The notes: generated by a model not told the origin, from the letters alone. A stretch of DNA of 48,794 bases from Sandarakinorhabdus cyanobacteriorum (GCF_002251755.1 NZ_NOXT01000112.1:16928-65721); one strand, 5' to 3'; shown: positions 28,729-41,039, counted from the first letter of the stretch. Numbers and translations: made by a program.

Positions 28729-29082
28729 TCAGAACTCCAGCCCGCCTTCGCGGGCGCCATCGGCCAACGCCTTCACGCGGCCATGGAAGAGGAAACCGCC
28801 ACGGTCGAACACCACGGCCGACACACCGGCAGCCTTGGCGCGTTCGGCCAGGCGCTTGCCCACCGCCGCGGCCGCGTCGGTGGTGGCACCGGTGGTGCCG
28901 CGCACGTCCTTCTCCAGGGTGGAGGCGGCAGCAACCGTGATGCCCTTGGTGTCGTCGATGATCTGGGCATAGATATGCTGCGACGAACGGTGAATCGACA
29001 GCCGCGGACGGCCGCCGCTCTTGAGACGGATCGCCGTGCGGACGCGGCGGCGACGCTGCTCGAAGGGGGTGAGCTTGCTCAT
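28729..29082 (-). CDS. rplR: 50S ribosomal protein L18
   Basis: 117 residues. 5S rRNA-binding protein of the central protuberance. [18 protein letters not shown] and [20 protein letters not shown] are the family hallmarks. Its start overlaps the rplF stop by four bases. Confidence 0.97.
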   Translation of the reverse strand: MSKLTPFEQRRRRVRTAIRLKSGGRPRLSIHRSSQHIYAQIIDDTKGITVAAASTLEKDVRGTTGATTDAAAAVGKRLAERAKAAGVSAVVFDRGGFLFHGRVKALADGAREGGLEF

Positions 29083-29612
29083 TTCTTCTTCCCTTCCTTC
29101 CGGAAGATGAACTCGCCGCGATACTTGATGCCCTTGCCCTTGTACGGCTCGGGCTTGCGCCAGCGGCGGATCTCGGCGGCCACCTGGCCAACGCGCTGCT
29201 TGTCGGAACCGCTGATCTCAACGGTCGTCTGGTCAGGCGTCTTGATGGTGATGCCGTCGGGGATGGCGAAATCGACATCGTGGCTATAGCCCAGCTGCAG
29301 CTTCAGATTGCTGCCCTGCACCGAAGCGCGATAGCCGACGCCGGTGATTTCCAGCACCTTGGTGAAGCCGCTGGTCACGCCGGTGACCAGGTTCGACACC
29401 ATCGTGCGCTGCATGCCCCAATAGGCTCGGGCGCGCTTGGTCTCGTTCGCCGGCTTCACGGCGATCTCGCCGCCATCGATGGTGTAGCTGATGTCATCCA
29501 CCAGCGGCATCGACATTTCGCCCTTGGGACCCTTCACAACCAGCATGCGCTCGTTGATCGTGGCGGTGACGCCGGCCGGAATGGCAACGGCTTTCTTTCC
29601 AATGCGCGACAT
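29079..29612 (-). CDS. rplF: 50S ribosomal protein L6
   Basis: 177 residues, two L6 domains. N-terminal [15 protein letters not shown] and C-terminal [14 protein letters not shown] are diagnostic. It lies near the factor-binding site of the large subunit. Three bases separate it from rpsH. Confidence 0.97.
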   Translation of the reverse strand: MSRIGKKAVAIPAGVTATINERMLVVKGPKGEMSMPLVDDISYTIDGGEIAVKPANETKRARAYWGMQRTMVSNLVTGVTSGFTKVLEITGVGYRASVQGSNLKLQLGYSHDVDFAIPDGITIKTPDQTTVEISGSDKQRVGQVAAEIRRWRKPEPYKGKGIKYRGEFIFRKEGKKK

Positions 29613-29615
29613 GGC

Positions 29616-30011
29616 TTAGAACACCTGGCAGAGGACTTCGCCGCCCACGTTCTGCTCGCGCGCTTCCGCGTCCGACAGAACGCCCTTGGGCGTCGAAACG
29701 ATGGTGATGCCCAGACCATTGCGCACGCGCGGCAGCTCGGTGGCGCCGCTGTAAACGCGGCGGCCGGGCTTCGACACGCGAGCCAGGTGCTGGATGGCCG
29801 GCTTGCCTTCGAAATACTTCAGGTCAATGCGCAGGTTCTGATGGACGCCATCAAGAACCGACGAATAACCGCGGATGAAGCCTTCGCGCTGCAGCACGTC
29901 GAGCACGCGGGCGCGCAGCTTGCTGGCCGGGGTGAGAACGCTATCCTTGCGGGCCTGCTGGCCGTTGCGGATGCGGGTGAGCATATCGCCCAGGGGATCA
30001 GACATCGACAT
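29616..30011 (-). CDS. rpsH: 30S ribosomal protein S8
   Basis: 131 residues. [14 protein letters not shown] at the N-terminus and [20 protein letters not shown] at the C-terminus identify it. In E. coli it also represses its own operon by binding the rplE region; such a site was not identified here. A second ATG two codons in (MSDPLG) is an alternative start. Confidence 0.97.
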   Translation of the reverse strand: MSMSDPLGDMLTRIRNGQQARKDSVLTPASKLRARVLDVLQREGFIRGYSSVLDGVHQNLRIDLKYFEGKPAIQHLARVSKPGRRVYSGATELPRVRNGLGITIVSTPKGVLSDAEAREQNVGGEVLCQVF

Positions 30012-30022
30012 CCTGGCTATCC

Positions 30023-30328
30023 TTACCAGCTCGACTTGGTCACGCCGGGGATCAGGCCCTTGTTGGCCAGTTCACGCAGCATGACGCGGGAGAGCTTGAA
30101 CTTGCGATAATAGGCGCGCGGACGGCCCGTCAGTTCGCAGCGGTTGCGCACCCGGGTCGGGTTCGCGTTGCGGGGCAGTTCGGCCATCTTCAGGCGGGCC
30201 ATCAGACGCTCTTCATCAGAGCGGCTTTCATCGTTGGCAATGGCCTTTAGAACGGCATATTTGCCGGCGTACTTCACAACCAGCGCCTTGCGACGCTCGT
30301 TCTTGTTGATCATCGAAAGCTTTGCCAT
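30023..30328 (-). CDS. rpsN: 30S ribosomal protein S14 (zinc-independent form)
   Basis: 101 residues, the long form without the CxxC zinc site; only one Cys is present ([11 protein letters not shown]). The C-terminus [15 protein letters not shown] is intact. It lies three bases upstream of the rplE stop side of the operon and 11 bp before rpsH. Confidence 0.97.
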   Translation of the reverse strand: MAKLSMINKNERRKALVVKYAGKYAVLKAIANDESRSDEERLMARLKMAELPRNANPTRVRNRCELTGRPRAYYRKFKLSRVMLRELANKGLIPGVTKSSW

Positions 30329-30331
30329 GGC

Positions 30332-30910
30332 TCAGGCCGCCTTCTTCTCGAGGGTGTAGCCAATGAACGGGAAACCGAACAGGGCCAGCAGGGCGCGGGC
30401 CTCCTCGTCGGTCTTCGCGGTCGTGGTGACAATGATGTCCATGCCGCGGATCTTGTCGATCCGGTCATAGTTGATCTCGGGGAAGATCAGCTGTTCCTTG
30501 ATGCCCATGGCATAATTGCCACGGCCGTCGAACGACTTGGCGGACAGGCCACGGAAATCCTTCACGCGCGGCAGGGCGATGGTCACCAGGCGGTCAAGGA
30601 ATTCATACATGCGCTCGCGGCGCAGCGTCACCTTGCAGCCGATCGGCATGCCTTCACGCAGCTTGAACTGCGCGACCGACTTCTTGGCGCGGCAGATCAC
30701 CGGCTTCTGGCCGGCGATCAGGGCCATTTCACCGGCAGCCTGCTCGACCTTCTTCTTGTCCTGGGTGGCTTCGCCGACGCCCATGTTGAGCACGATCTTC
30801 TCGATCTTCGGCACTTCCATGATGTTCTTGTACCCGAACAGCTCGACCATCTTGGCGCGGACCTTGTCCGCATAGAGGGTCTGCATGCGGGGGGTGATCT
30901 TGTCAGCCAT
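30332..30910 (-). CDS. rplE: 50S ribosomal protein L5
   Basis: 192 residues. 5S rRNA-binding protein. [29 protein letters not shown] and [17 protein letters not shown] are family motifs. Start at MADKITPRM, overlapping the end of rplX by eight bases; the 16-codon upstream extension is rejected. Confidence 0.97.
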   Translation of the reverse strand: MADKITPRMQTLYADKVRAKMVELFGYKNIMEVPKIEKIVLNMGVGEATQDKKKVEQAAGEMALIAGQKPVICRAKKSVAQFKLREGMPIGCKVTLRRERMYEFLDRLVTIALPRVKDFRGLSAKSFDGRGNYAMGIKEQLIFPEINYDRIDKIRGMDIIVTTTAKTDEEARALLALFGFPFIGYTLEKKAA

Positions 30911-31223
30911 TGATCTGCGCTCCCGACTTCTTGGCGATGCGCACCTTCTTGCCATCAACCATTGCGAAGCCGACGCGGGTCGGCTGGCCGGTGGTGGGAT
31001 CCTTCAGCGCAACCTTGGACGCGGCCATCGGGGCTTCCACCCGCTCGATGCCACCGTTGGGGTTGGTCTGCGACGGCTTGTTGTGGCGCGTGATCAGGTT
31101 CACGCCAGCGACCACAACCTTGCCTTCGCGCGGCAGGCTGCGGGTCACGGTGCCTTCCTTGCCCTTGTCCTTGCCGGACAGGACGATGACCGTGTCACCC
31201 TTCTTGATCTTAGCAGCGCTCAT
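30903..31223 (-). CDS. rplX: 50S ribosomal protein L24
   Basis: 106 residues with a KOW motif ([17 protein letters not shown]). An assembly-initiator protein of the large subunit. Start is the ATG overlapping the rplN stop (TGATG); a GTG directly before it would add one residue. Confidence 0.96.
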   Translation of the reverse strand: MSAAKIKKGDTVIVLSGKDKGKEGTVTRSLPREGKVVVAGVNLITRHNKPSQTNPNGGIERVEAPMAASKVALKDPTTGQPTRVGFAMVDGKKVRIAKKSGAQING

Positions 31224-31591
31224 CACAGCACCTCCGGCGCCAGGCTGATGATCTTCATGTGACCCGTTGCGCGCAGTTCGCGCACCACCGGGCCAAAGAT
31301 ACGGGTGCCGATCGGCTCCTCGTTCTTGTTGATCAGCACAGCCGCATTGCTGTCGAAACGGATCACCGAACCGTCGGGACGGCGGATATCCTTGGCGGTG
31401 CGCACAACCACAGCGCGGTGCACGTCACCCTTCTTCACCTTGCCCTTGGGCTGGGCTTCCTTGACCGACACCACGATGATGTCGCCTACACCGGCGAACC
31501 GGCGCTTGGAGCCACCCAGGACCTTGATGCACATCACCCGCTTGGCGCCACTGTTGTCCGCCACGTCGAGGTTCGTCTGCATCTGGATCAT
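31223..31591 (-). CDS. rplN: 50S ribosomal protein L14
   Basis: 122 residues, exactly the family length. [20 protein letters not shown] at the N-terminus and [19 protein letters not shown] at the C-terminus. It is preceded by a 74-bp gap with a hairpin. Confidence 0.97.
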   Translation of the reverse strand: MIQMQTNLDVADNSGAKRVMCIKVLGGSKRRFAGVGDIIVVSVKEAQPKGKVKKGDVHRAVVVRTAKDIRRPDGSVIRFDSNAAVLINKNEEPIGTRIFGPVVRELRATGHMKIISLAPEVL

Positions 31592-31611
31592 GCGCTCGAT
31601 CCTTCCTTAAA

Positions 31612-31636
31612 GTCTGCCAATTTCCGACTGGCAGAC
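31612..31636 (-). other. Intercistronic hairpin between rpsQ and rplN
   Basis: Perfect 8-bp stem GTCTGCCA / TGGCAGAC with a 9-nt loop. On the minus strand it is followed by TTTAAGGAAGG, which includes the rplN ribosome binding site. It may act as a weak attenuator or limit access to that site. Confidence 0.5.
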
Positions 31637-31665
31637 GGCTTGAAACATACTCTGGAACAGGCGGC

Positions 31666-31902
31666 TCAGCCGACCTTTTCCAGAACCTTCCAGGTCTTCA
31701 GCTTGGACATCGGCGCGCATTCCTCGATGCGCACGGTGTCACCGGCCTTGATCACATTGCCCTCATCATGGGCGTGATACTTCTTCGAGCGACGGATGAT
31801 CTTGCCGTAAACCGGGTGAGCGACCTTGCGCTCCACCAGCACGACGACCGTCTTGTCGCCCTTGTCGGACACGCAGGTGCCCTGCAGAACACGCTTCGGC
31901 AT
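31666..31902 (-). CDS. rpsQ: 30S ribosomal protein S17
   Basis: 78 residues. [20 protein letters not shown] and the [12 protein letters not shown] segment identify it. It is separated from rpmC by three bases. Confidence 0.97.
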   Translation of the reverse strand: MPKRVLQGTCVSDKGDKTVVVLVERKVAHPVYGKIIRRSKKYHAHDEGNVIKAGDTVRIEECAPMSKLKTWKVLEKVG

Positions 31903-31905
31903 GTC

Positions 31906-32118
31906 TTACGCTCCCGGCTGGGCGGCCTTGCGGGCCGATTGCAGCGTCTTGATGCGGGCGATCGTGCGGCGAACTTCGCGCACCCGGCCCGGCTTTTCCA
32001 GCTGGCCGGTGGCCGCCTGGAACCGCAGGTTGAACTGCTCGCGCTTCAGCTCAGCGAGCTGGGTGGCGAGGTGATCGTCGGTCGAAACCTTCAGATCGGC
32101 GAAATTATTCTTGGCCAT
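31906..32118 (-). CDS. rpmC: 50S ribosomal protein L29
   Basis: 70 residues, two helices at the tunnel exit. [19 protein letters not shown] is the family core. The C-terminus RKAAQPGA is a little extended. Five bases after rplP. Confidence 0.96.
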   Translation of the reverse strand: MAKNNFADLKVSTDDHLATQLAELKREQFNLRFQAATGQLEKPGRVREVRRTIARIKTLQSARKAAQPGA

Positions 32119-32123
32119 TTGCC

Positions 32124-32552
32124 TTAATCCTGGGTCGTCGGTTCGCCCAGGCGAACCACCATCTTGGTCTTGATCGGCAGCTTGGCAGCGGCACGTTCGA
32201 AGGCGCCGGCGGCCACGTCATAAGGCACACCGTCGAGTTCGAACATGATGCGGCCGGGCTTGACACGAGCCACCCAATATTCCGGCGAGCCCTTGCCCGA
32301 GCCCATGCGGACTTCGGCGGGCTTGGACGAGACCGGAACATCCGGGAAGATGCGGATCCACAGGCGGCCCTGGCGCTTGATGTGGCGCGAGATCGTCCGG
32401 CGGGCGGCTTCGATCTGGCGGGCGGTGATCCGCTCCGGCTCCATCGCCTTCAGACCGAAGGCGCCGAAGTTCAGCGCGGTGCCACCCTTGGCGTTGCCAT
32501 GGATGCGGCCCTTGAAGGCCTTGCGGAATTTTGTGCGCTTTGGCGACAGCAT
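32124..32552 (-). CDS. rplP: 50S ribosomal protein L16
   Basis: 142 residues. [19 protein letters not shown] and [20 protein letters not shown] are diagnostic, followed by the loop [15 protein letters not shown]. It lies near the A-site tRNA on the large subunit. Confidence 0.97.
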   Translation of the reverse strand: MLSPKRTKFRKAFKGRIHGNAKGGTALNFGAFGLKAMEPERITARQIEAARRTISRHIKRQGRLWIRIFPDVPVSSKPAEVRMGSGKGSPEYWVARVKPGRIMFELDGVPYDVAAGAFERAAAKLPIKTKMVVRLGEPTTQD

Positions 32553-32565
32553 TTCAATTCACTCC

Positions 32566-33261
32566 TCAGCGCGCCGGACGGACGCCCGACGTCTGGGCTT
32601 CCATCATCAGACGATCCTGGGCCATCGGATCGTGGCCAAGGATTTCGCCCTTGAAGATCCAGACCTTCACGCCGCACACGCCATAGGCGGTGTGGGCCTG
32701 ATGCTCGGCATAATCGACGTTGCCGCGCAGGGTGTGCAGAGGCACGCGGCCTTCGCGATACCATTCCACGCGGGCGATTTCAGCGCCGCCCAGACGGCCG
32801 GAGCAGGTGATCTTGATGCCTTCGGCGCCCAGACGCAGAGCCGACTGGACGGCGCGCTTCATGGCGCGGCGGAAGGCGATGCGGCGCTCCAGCTGATCGC
32901 ACACACCGGCGGCCACCAGCTTGGCATCGATTTCCGGCTTGCGGATCTCGACGATGTTCAGCGACACGTCGCTGCGGGTCATCTGGCCGATCTGCTTCTT
33001 CAGCTTCTCGATGTCGGCGCCCTTCTTGCCGATGATCACGCCCGGGCGCGCGGCATAGATGGACACGCGGCACAGCTTGGCCGGACGCTCGATCACCACC
33101 TTGGAGATGGCGGCCTGGGCGTGGTTCTTCAGGATGAACTCGCGGATGCGCAGATCTTCCAGCAGCAGATTGCCGTAATCATCGCCCTTGGCGAACCAGC
33201 GGCTGTCCCAGGTGCGGTTGATCTGCAGGCGCAGACCGATGGGGGACGTCTTGTGACCCAT
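32566..33261 (-). CDS. rpsC: 30S ribosomal protein S3
   Basis: 231 residues. The N-terminal KH domain contains [17 protein letters not shown]. The C-terminal domain ([20 protein letters not shown]) forms part of the mRNA entry channel. Its start shares one base with the rplV stop. Confidence 0.97.
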   Translation of the reverse strand: MGHKTSPIGLRLQINRTWDSRWFAKGDDYGNLLLEDLRIREFILKNHAQAAISKVVIERPAKLCRVSIYAARPGVIIGKKGADIEKLKKQIGQMTRSDVSLNIVEIRKPEIDAKLVAAGVCDQLERRIAFRRAMKRAVQSALRLGAEGIKITCSGRLGGAEIARVEWYREGRVPLHTLRGNVDYAEHQAHTAYGVCGVKVWIFKGEILGHDPMAQDRLMMEAQTSGVRPAR

Positions 33262-33647
33262 TAGTTTGCTCCCTCTTCACCGGCTTCGCGCACGACAACG
33301 CGCAGGCGGCTGAACGGCTTGGTGATTGCCGAAGCGCGACCGCGCGCCCGCGGGGTGAAGCGCTTCATGGTGATCGCCTTGCCAACGCTGGCTTCCTTGA
33401 CGACGAGCGCATCGACATCGAGGTTGTGGTTGTTTACGGCGTTGGCGACGGCCGAAGCCAGCACTTTGCGCACATCAACCGCCATCGCCTTCTTGGAGAA
33501 GGCGAGGATGTTCAGCGCGTCAGACGCCTTGCGGCCACGGATCAGGCCGGCAACCAGGTTCAGCTTGTAGGCCGAACCACGGATGGTGGTGGCAACAGCC
33601 AGCGCCTCGCGGTCGCCAACCTTGCGGGGGGACTTGGGCTTGGACAT
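33261..33647 (-). CDS. rplV: 50S ribosomal protein L22
   Basis: 128 residues. [18 protein letters not shown] and the loop [17 protein letters not shown], which reaches into the exit tunnel, are intact. The acidic C-terminus (REAGEEGAN) is a small extension. Start and stop are each shared by one base with the neighbours. Confidence 0.97.
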   Translation of the reverse strand: MSKPKSPRKVGDREALAVATTIRGSAYKLNLVAGLIRGRKASDALNILAFSKKAMAVDVRKVLASAVANAVNNHNLDVDALVVKEASVGKAITMKRFTPRARGRASAITKPFSRLRVVVREAGEEGAN

Positions 33648-33922
33648 CAGCGCTTGCCCTTCTTGTCAGCGGCGTGGCCGGGGAAGAAGCGCGTGGGCGC
33701 GAATTCGCCCAGCTTCATCCCCACCATGTCTTCATTGACCAGCACGGGGATGTGCTTCTTGCCGTTGTACACGTTGAAGGTGAGACCAACGAACTGCGGC
33801 AGGATGGTGGAACGACGCGACCAGGTCTTGATCGGGGCGCGGGCACCACCCGCTTGCGCGGCTTCGGCCTTCTTGAGGAGCGAGAGGTCCACGAACGGAC
33901 CCTTCCAGACAGAGCGGCTCAT
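33647..33922 (-). CDS. rpsS: 30S ribosomal protein S19
   Basis: 91 residues. [20 protein letters not shown] at the start; [20 protein letters not shown] and [17 protein letters not shown] follow. A head protein contacting S13. Confidence 0.97.
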   Translation of the reverse strand: MSRSVWKGPFVDLSLLKKAEAAQAGGARAPIKTWSRRSTILPQFVGLTFNVYNGKKHIPVLVNEDMVGMKLGEFAPTRFFPGHAADKKGKR

Positions 33923-33928
33923 CTGGCC

Positions 33929-34771
33929 TTACCTCTTCTTCTTGGCGTGGCGGCTGCGGATGATCATGTGATCCGTCGCCTTGTTCGAACGGGTCTTCAT
34001 GCCCTTGGTCGGCTTGCCCCACGGGGTGACCGGGTGACGGCCGCCCGAGGTGCGGCCTTCACCACCGCCGTGCGGGTGGTCGACCGGGTTCTTGGCAACA
34101 CCGCGGGTGAGCGGACGATAGCCGAGCCAGCGGTTGCGGCCGGCCTTGCCCAGGTTCTGGTTGCTGTTGTCGGGGTTCGACACGGCACCAACCGTCGCCA
34201 TGCACTCGGCGCGGACATAGCGGGTTTCGCCCGAGTTCAGGCGGATGATCACCATGCCCTTGTCGCGGCCCACCACCTGCACGAAGGTGCCGGCGGCGCG
34301 GGCCATCTGGCCACCCTTGCCGGGCTTCAGCTCGACGTTGTGGACAATGGTGCCAACCGGCATCTGGCCGATTTCCATGGCATTGCCCGGCTTCACGTCC
34401 ACCTTCTTGCCGGCGATCACCTGATCACCAACGTTCAGGCGCTGCGGCGCGATGATATAGGCCTGGGTGCCCGCCTTGTCGGCATATTTCACCAGGGCGA
34501 TGAAGGCCGAACGGTTGGGGTCATATTCCAGACGCTCGACAGTCGCGGCGACATCCCACAGGCGGCGCTTGAAATCGACGACGCGGTACAGGCGCTTGTG
34601 ACCGCCACCAATGCCGCGCGCAGTGGCGTGGCCCTTGTTGTTGCGGCCGCCGGTCTTCTTCAGACCTTCGGTGAGCGCCTTGACCGGGCGACCCTTGTGC
34701 AGGGCCGAACGGTCGATCAGCACCAGGCCACGGGTGCCGGGGCTGGTCGGGTTGAAATTCTTGAGAGCCAT
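33929..34771 (-). CDS. rplB: 50S ribosomal protein L2
   Basis: 280 residues. Required for peptidyl transferase assembly. The conserved HPHGGGEGR segment near the C-terminus carries the essential histidine. The N-terminal RNA-binding part has [19 protein letters not shown]. Twelve bases separate it from rplW. Confidence 0.98.
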   Translation of the reverse strand: MALKNFNPTSPGTRGLVLIDRSALHKGRPVKALTEGLKKTGGRNNKGHATARGIGGGHKRLYRVVDFKRRLWDVAATVERLEYDPNRSAFIALVKYADKAGTQAYIIAPQRLNVGDQVIAGKKVDVKPGNAMEIGQMPVGTIVHNVELKPGKGGQMARAAGTFVQVVGRDKGMVIIRLNSGETRYVRAECMATVGAVSNPDNSNQNLGKAGRNRWLGYRPLTRGVAKNPVDHPHGGGEGRTSGGRHPVTPWGKPTKGMKTRSNKATDHMIIRSRHAKKKR

Positions 34772-34783
34772 GACTTCCCGCCT

Positions 34784-35083
34784 TTAGATGCTGGTGGTCA
34801 CGTCGATGCGGTCGCCATCGGCAACCGTCACCACGGCCTTCTTCACGTCAGACCGGCGATATTCCTGGCCACGCCAGCGCTTGGTCTTGCCCTTGGCCAC
34901 CATCGTGTTCACGGCCAGCACCTTCACGCCATACAGCGCTTCGACGGCAGCCTTGATCTGCGGCTTGGTGGCATCCTTGGCGACCTGGAAGACGACCTGG
35001 TTGAATTCGCTCACCAGGGTCGACTTCTCGGTGATGACAGGCTTCACCACCACGTCATAATGCTTGATGTCGATGTTAGCCAT
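34784..35083 (-). CDS. rplW: 50S ribosomal protein L23
   Basis: 99 residues. Tunnel-exit docking site for trigger factor and [16 protein letters not shown] and [20 protein letters not shown] are family motifs. It overlaps the end of rplD by eight bases. Confidence 0.96.
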   Translation of the reverse strand: MANIDIKHYDVVVKPVITEKSTLVSEFNQVVFQVAKDATKPQIKAAVEALYGVKVLAVNTMVAKGKTKRWRGQEYRRSDVKKAVVTVADGDRIDVTTSI

Positions 35084-35699
35084 TGACGCGGGCCTCCAGG
35101 GCCGAAACCGCGGCGCGGGTCAGCACCAGCGTGTCGTGGTTGAGGATGTCATAGACATTGGCACCGATCGCCGGCAGCACATCCACGTGCGGCACGTTGG
35201 CCGAAGCCATCGCGAAGCCGGCATCAACGGCGGCGCCGTCGATGAACAGGCCGGAGGTGATCCCCAGTTTTTCCATCGAAGCGATGAAGGCCTTGGTCTT
35301 GGCTTCGCCAAGGTTCAGGTCTTCCACCACGATCAGCTTGCCTTCCTGGGCCTTCACCGACAGGGCGGTGGCCAGACCCAGGCGACGGATCTTCTTGTTC
35401 AGCGACGGGTTGAAATCACGCACGCGCGGACCATGGGCCTTGCCGCCGCCGATGAACTGCGGCGCGGCGCGGTTGCCGTGACGGGCACGACCGCCGCCCT
35501 TCTGGTTGCCCAGCTTCTTGCCGGTGCGGGCGACTTCGCTGCGCTCGCGCGCCTTGCGGGCGGTGCCGCGGCGCTTTTCCAGCTGCCAGGTCACGACGCG
35601 GTGCAGGATGTCCAGCCGCGGCTCCTTGCCGAACACGGCTTCCGACAGCTCGATCTCGCCAGCGTCGGCCGCGGTCAGGGTCTTCACCTGAACCTTCAT
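35076..35699 (-). CDS. rplD: 50S ribosomal protein L4
   Basis: 207 residues. The tunnel loop is present ([20 protein letters not shown]). ATG chosen at MKVQVKTL because a perfect GGAGG lies seven bases upstream; a TTG two codons earlier is possible but less likely. In E. coli, L4 represses the S10 operon by attenuation at a leader before rpsJ, which makes the terminator-like leader described here notable. Confidence 0.97.
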   Translation of the reverse strand: MKVQVKTLTAADAGEIELSEAVFGKEPRLDILHRVVTWQLEKRRGTARKARERSEVARTGKKLGNQKGGGRARHGNRAAPQFIGGGKAHGPRVRDFNPSLNKKIRRLGLATALSVKAQEGKLIVVEDLNLGEAKTKAFIASMEKLGITSGLFIDGAAVDAGFAMASANVPHVDVLPAIGANVYDILNHDTLVLTRAAVSALEARVNG

Positions 35700-35701
35700 G
35701 A

Positions 35702-36445
35702 TCAAGCCTCCGTGGATTCGTCAGCAGCCGGAGCGGCATCAGCCACTTCAGCAACGACGTTGGTGTTGGCAGCCGCCTTCAGCGCGGCCGGATACGGGCG
35801 GTCAGCGTGCGCCGGAACCTTCACGGCGTCCTTCACCAGCAGCCAGCCACCCTTCGAGCCGGGCACCGAGCCCATCACGAAGATCAGGCCGCGCTCGACG
35901 TCGGTCGACACGACTTCCAGATTCTGCTGCGTGCGCTGCTTGGCACCCATGTGCCCGGCCATCTTCTTGCCCGGGAAGGTGCGGCCAGGATCCTGGCGGT
36001 TGCCGGTCGAACCGTGCGAACGGTGCGAGACCGAGACACCGTGGGTGGCGCGCAGACCACCGAAGCCCCAGCGCTTCATGGCGCCGGCGAAGCCCTTGCC
36101 CTGCGTGATGCCGGTGACGTCAACCAGCTGGCCCGGAACGAAATGATCGGCGCTGATGGTGGCACCCGGTTCCAGCACGGCATCAGCCGCGACACGGAAT
36201 TCCGCCACCTTGGCCTTGGGCTCGACTTCGGCCTTGCCGAAGTGGCCGCGTTCCGGCTTGCTGGTGTTCTTGGCCTTCTTCACGCCGGCGCCAAGCTGCA
36301 CGGCGGTGTAGCCATCGGTCTCGTCGGTCTTCACCGCGACAACCTGGTTGTTCTCCAGGGCGAGAACGGTGACCGGCACGTGCCGGCCATCTTCGCGGAA
36401 AATCCGCGTCATCCCCATTTTCTTCGCGATCACGCCAGTGCGCAT
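35702..36445 (-). CDS. rplC: 50S ribosomal protein L3 with extended C-terminus
   Basis: 247 residues against about 210 in E. coli. [16 protein letters not shown] at the start and [20 protein letters not shown] and [20 protein letters not shown] in the middle are diagnostic. The last 27 or so residues are Ala-rich and acidic ([17 protein letters not shown]), probably disordered. Start at MRTGV; the 21-codon upstream extension runs into the intergenic hairpins. Confidence 0.96.
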   Translation of the reverse strand: MRTGVIAKKMGMTRIFREDGRHVPVTVLALENNQVVAVKTDETDGYTAVQLGAGVKKAKNTSKPERGHFGKAEVEPKAKVAEFRVAADAVLEPGATISADHFVPGQLVDVTGITQGKGFAGAMKRWGFGGLRATHGVSVSHRSHGSTGNRQDPGRTFPGKKMAGHMGAKQRTQQNLEVVSTDVERGLIFVMGSVPGSKGGWLLVKDAVKVPAHADRPYPAALKAAANTNVVAEVADAAPAADESTEA

Positions 36446-36537
36446 GATCTGTTTCCTTTCATCAGAGGCCCCCTCCCGTTGCCGGGTGGAGGGGCGTGAC
36501 CCTTCCAAAGTCGCTCCGCGTATTTGGGGAAGGTCGG
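36446..36537 (-). other. rpsJ-rplC intercistronic gap with two hairpins
   Basis: 92 bp. One imperfect stem pairs GCCCC...TCC with GGA...GGGGC (about 36463-36495). A second pairs CCTTCC (36501-36506) with GGAAGG (36528-36533), starting four bases after the rpsJ stop. No U-tract follows either. The rplC ribosome binding site AAAGGAAA lies at the downstream end. Confidence 0.4.
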
Positions 36538-36852
36538 TTACTTGCCGAGCTTGATTTCCACATCCACGCCGGCGGCCAGATCGAGCTTCATCAGCGCGTC
36601 AACCGTCTGCGGGGTGGGATCAACAATGTCGAGGAGACGCTTGTAGGTGCGCACCTCGAACTGTTCACGGCTCTTCTTGTCGACGTGCGGCGAGCGGTTC
36701 ACGGTGAACTTCTCGAAGCGCGTCGGCAGCGGAATCGGACCACGGATAGCAGCGCCGGTCCGCTTAGCGGTGTCGGCGATCTCACCGGTGGCCATATCGA
36801 GCACACGATGGTCAAAAGCCTTCAGGCGAATGCGGATGTTTTGAGCGTCCAT
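36538..36852 (-). CDS. rpsJ: 30S ribosomal protein S10
   Basis: 104 residues. [15 protein letters not shown] and [20 protein letters not shown] identify it. Also the NusE partner in antitermination. ATG chosen at [10 protein letters not shown], the family start. There is no clear Shine-Dalgarno sequence before it, and an intrinsic-terminator-like structure ends 28 nt upstream. Confidence 0.97.
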   Translation of the reverse strand: MDAQNIRIRLKAFDHRVLDMATGEIADTAKRTGAAIRGPIPLPTRFEKFTVNRSPHVDKKSREQFEVRTYKRLLDIVDPTPQTVDALMKLDLAAGVDVEIKLGK

Positions 36853-36880
36853 GGCACCAATCTTGTCAAACAGCGTGTTC

Positions 36881-36935
36881 AAAAAAAGCGGACCGGTTCA
36901 TCCCCGAACTGGTAGGTCGGGGTTGCACCGGCCGC
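36881..36935 (-). terminator. Terminator/attenuator-like structure just before rpsJ
   Basis: On the minus strand, an outer stem (GCGGCCGGT pairing with ACCGGTCCGC, one bulged base) and an inner stem (CCCCGA... paired as TCGGGG/CCCCGA, 6 bp) form a bipartite hairpin. It is followed immediately by seven T residues. The T-run ends 28 nt before the rpsJ ATG, which leaves no room for a promoter downstream of it. Any rpsJ transcript must therefore read through it. Confidence 0.75.
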
Positions 36936-37015
36936 TTCGAAATTCTTGCCCCTGGTTTTCAGCCGTGGGGCCCGGCTTGCCCGTCGATGCAGCGGTATCG
37001 CGCATCAACGAATCA

Positions 37016-37041
37016 GGGCCGCTTCCCTAGGGAAGCGGCCC
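37016..37041 (-). terminator. Perfect palindrome after tuf
   Basis: 26-bp perfect palindrome with arms GGGCCGCTTCCCT / AGGGAAGCGGCCC, beginning seven bases after the tuf stop. As RNA it would form a hairpin of about 11 bp. There is no U-tract. It is a likely partial terminator or 3'-stabilising stem. Confidence 0.55.
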
Positions 37042-37048
37042 CATACAC

Positions 37049-38239
37049 TCACTTGATGATCGACGCAACCACGCCGGCGCCGACGGTGCGGCCGCCTTCG
37101 CGAATGGCGAAGCGCAGACCCTGGTCCATGGCGATCGGAGCGATCAGCTTGACCTTCAGCTGCACGTTGTCGCCCGGCATCACCATCTCGGTGCCTTCCG
37201 GCAGCTCAACGGTGCCGGTGACGTCGGTGGTGCGGAAGTAGAACTGCGGACGATAGTTGGCGAAGAACGGCGTGTGACGGCCACCTTCGTCCTTCGACAG
37301 CACGTACACCTCGGCGGTGAACTCGGTGTGCGGCTTGATCGACCCGGGCTTGCACAGCACCTGGCCGCGCTCGACTTCGTCACGGCCCACACCGCGCAGC
37401 AGCGCGCCGATGTTGTCGCCAGCCTGGCCCTGATCGAGCAGCTTGCGGAACATTTCCACGCCGGTGCAAACGGTCTTGCGGGTGTCGTGGATGCCGACGA
37501 TTTCCAGTTCTTCGCCAACCTTCACCACGCCGGTTTCGACGCGGCCGGTCACCACGGTGCCGCGGCCCGAGATCGAGAACACGTCTTCGATCGGCATCAG
37601 GAACGGCTTGTCCAGCGGACGCTCCGGCTGCGGGATGTAGGCGTCAACGGCCTTCATCAGCTCCAAGATGGCGGCGTGGCCGATTTCCGGCTGCTTGCCT
37701 TCCAGGGCGCACACGGCCGAACCCTTGACGATCGGAATGTCATCACCCGGGAAGTCATACTTCGACAGCAGTTCGCGGATTTCCAGCTCGACGAGTTCCA
37801 GGATTTCCGGATCGTCCACCAGGTCGACCTTGTTCATGAACACGACCATGGCCGGCACGCCGACCTGCTTGGCCAGCAGGATGTGCTCGCGGGTCTGCGG
37901 CATCGGACCGTCGGTGGCCGACACGACCAGGATGGCGCCGTCCATCTGCGCCGCGCCGGTGATCATGTTCTTCACATAGTCGGCGTGGCCCGGGCAGTCG
38001 ACGTGGGCATAGTGACGGTCGGCGGTTTCATACTCGACGTGGGCGGTCGAGATGGTGATGCCGCGCTCGCGCTCTTCCGGCGCCTTGTCGATGTTGGCAT
38101 AGTCCACGAAGGTGGCGCCGCCGGTTTCGGCCAGCACCTTGGTGATGGCAGCGGTCAGCGAGGTCTTGCCATGGTCGACGTGACCGATGGTCCCGATGTT
38201 GCAGTGCGGCTTGTTCCGCTCAAACTTGGCTTTGGCCAT
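37049..38239 (-). CDS. tuf: Elongation factor Tu
   Basis: GTPase delivering aminoacyl-tRNA to the ribosome, 396 residues. G1 is GHVDHGKT at the N-terminus (about 19-26), G3 is DCPGHADY and G4 is NKVD. The C-terminus ends [14 protein letters not shown]. It is preceded by a good AAGGAAGAAGG ribosome binding region. One copy is visible here; a second copy elsewhere cannot be excluded. Confidence 0.98.
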   Translation of the reverse strand: MAKAKFERNKPHCNIGTIGHVDHGKTSLTAAITKVLAETGGATFVDYANIDKAPEERERGITISTAHVEYETADRHYAHVDCPGHADYVKNMITGAAQMDGAILVVSATDGPMPQTREHILLAKQVGVPAMVVFMNKVDLVDDPEILELVELEIRELLSKYDFPGDDIPIVKGSAVCALEGKQPEIGHAAILELMKAVDAYIPQPERPLDKPFLMPIEDVFSISGRGTVVTGRVETGVVKVGEELEIVGIHDTRKTVCTGVEMFRKLLDQGQAGDNIGALLRGVGRDEVERGQVLCKPGSIKPHTEFTAEVYVLSKDEGGRHTPFFANYRPQFYFRTTDVTGTVELPEGTEMVMPGDNVQLKVKLIAPIAMDQGLRFAIREGGRTVGAGVVASIIK

Positions 38240-38356
38240 GGCCTGTACCTTCTTCCTTGCTCAAAAATATGAGGCGTTCTGTGATGGAGGCGTATCCGTT
38301 GCGGGAAACGCCGGGGAGACTGGTCGCCCCTGTGCTGTTGGGGGTGACCGGCCGAA

Positions 38357-38380
38357 TCAGCGCGCCTTGAGGCGCGCTGA
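38357..38380 (-). other. Intercistronic hairpin between fusA and tuf
   Basis: TCAGCGCGCC / GGCGCGCTGA, a perfect 10-bp stem with a 4-nt loop, 21 bases after the fusA stop in a 162-bp gap. There is no U-tract. It may help uncouple the highly expressed tuf from fusA. Confidence 0.6.
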
Positions 38381-38401
38381 CTAGCGGCATTCAGCGAAAA
38401 A

Positions 38402-40498
<2,097 letters not shown>

Positions 40499-40532
40499 GG
40501 GAAAAGCCTTGCTTTAGGGGGGAAAATGAGGT

Positions 40533-40560
40533 GGGCCGGCACCGCGAACGGCACCGGCCC
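40533..40560 (-). other. UUCG-capped hairpin between rpsG and fusA
   Basis: On the minus strand GGGCCGGTGCCG-TTCG-CGGTGCCGGCCC gives a continuous 12-bp stem that includes two adjacent G-U pairs, capped by UUCG. On the plus strand the same positions are A/C mismatches. The stem is thus more stable as minus-strand RNA. It starts eight bases after the rpsG stop. A short CATTTTCC follows, too weak for full termination. Confidence 0.65.
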
Positions 40561-40568
40561 GGATGGGA

Positions 40569-41039
40569 TTACCAGCGATAGTGCGAGAAGGCGCGGTTCG
40601 CTTCCGCCATGCGGTGCGTGTCTTCGCGCTTCTTCACCGCCGAACCGCGGTTGGAGGCAGCATCGAGCAGCTCGGCCGACAGGCGGGCCGCCATGGTGTG
40701 CTCGCTGCGCTTGCGGGCGGCCGAGATGATCCAGCGGATGGCCAGCGCCTGGCCACGGTCCGGACGGACTTCCACCGGCACCTGGTAGGTGGCACCACCG
40801 ACACGGCGGCTGCGGACTTCGATGCCCGGACGCACGTTGGCCAGCGCGTCGTGGAAGACGCCCAGCGGCTCGCGGCGGCTCTTGGCTTCGATGGTTTCCA
40901 GAGCGGTGTAGACGATGTTTTCGGCCACGCTCTTCTTGCCCTGCAGCATCACGAGATTCATGAACTTGGACAGGACGACATCCCCGAACTTCGGATCGGG
41001 GTTCACAATGCGCTTTTCAGGGCGACGACGACGAGACAT
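40569..41039 (-). CDS. rpsG: 30S ribosomal protein S7
   Basis: 156 residues. [19 protein letters not shown] at the N-terminus and [20 protein letters not shown] at the C-terminus are diagnostic. In E. coli it represses the str operon through the rpsL-rpsG gap. Here that gap is only 12 bp, so no such element fits there. Confidence 0.97.
   Translation of the reverse strand: MSRRRRPEKRIVNPDPKFGDVVLSKFMNLVMLQGKKSVAENIVYTALETIEAKSRREPLGVFHDALANVRPGIEVRSRRVGGATYQVPVEVRPDRGQALAIRWIISAARKRSEHTMAARLSAELLDAASNRGSAVKKREDTHRMAEANRAFSHYRW

Noticed and set aside
33674-35086. 470-residue frame on the plus strand opposite rplB/rplW
   Set aside because: Antisense to conserved ribosomal protein genes.
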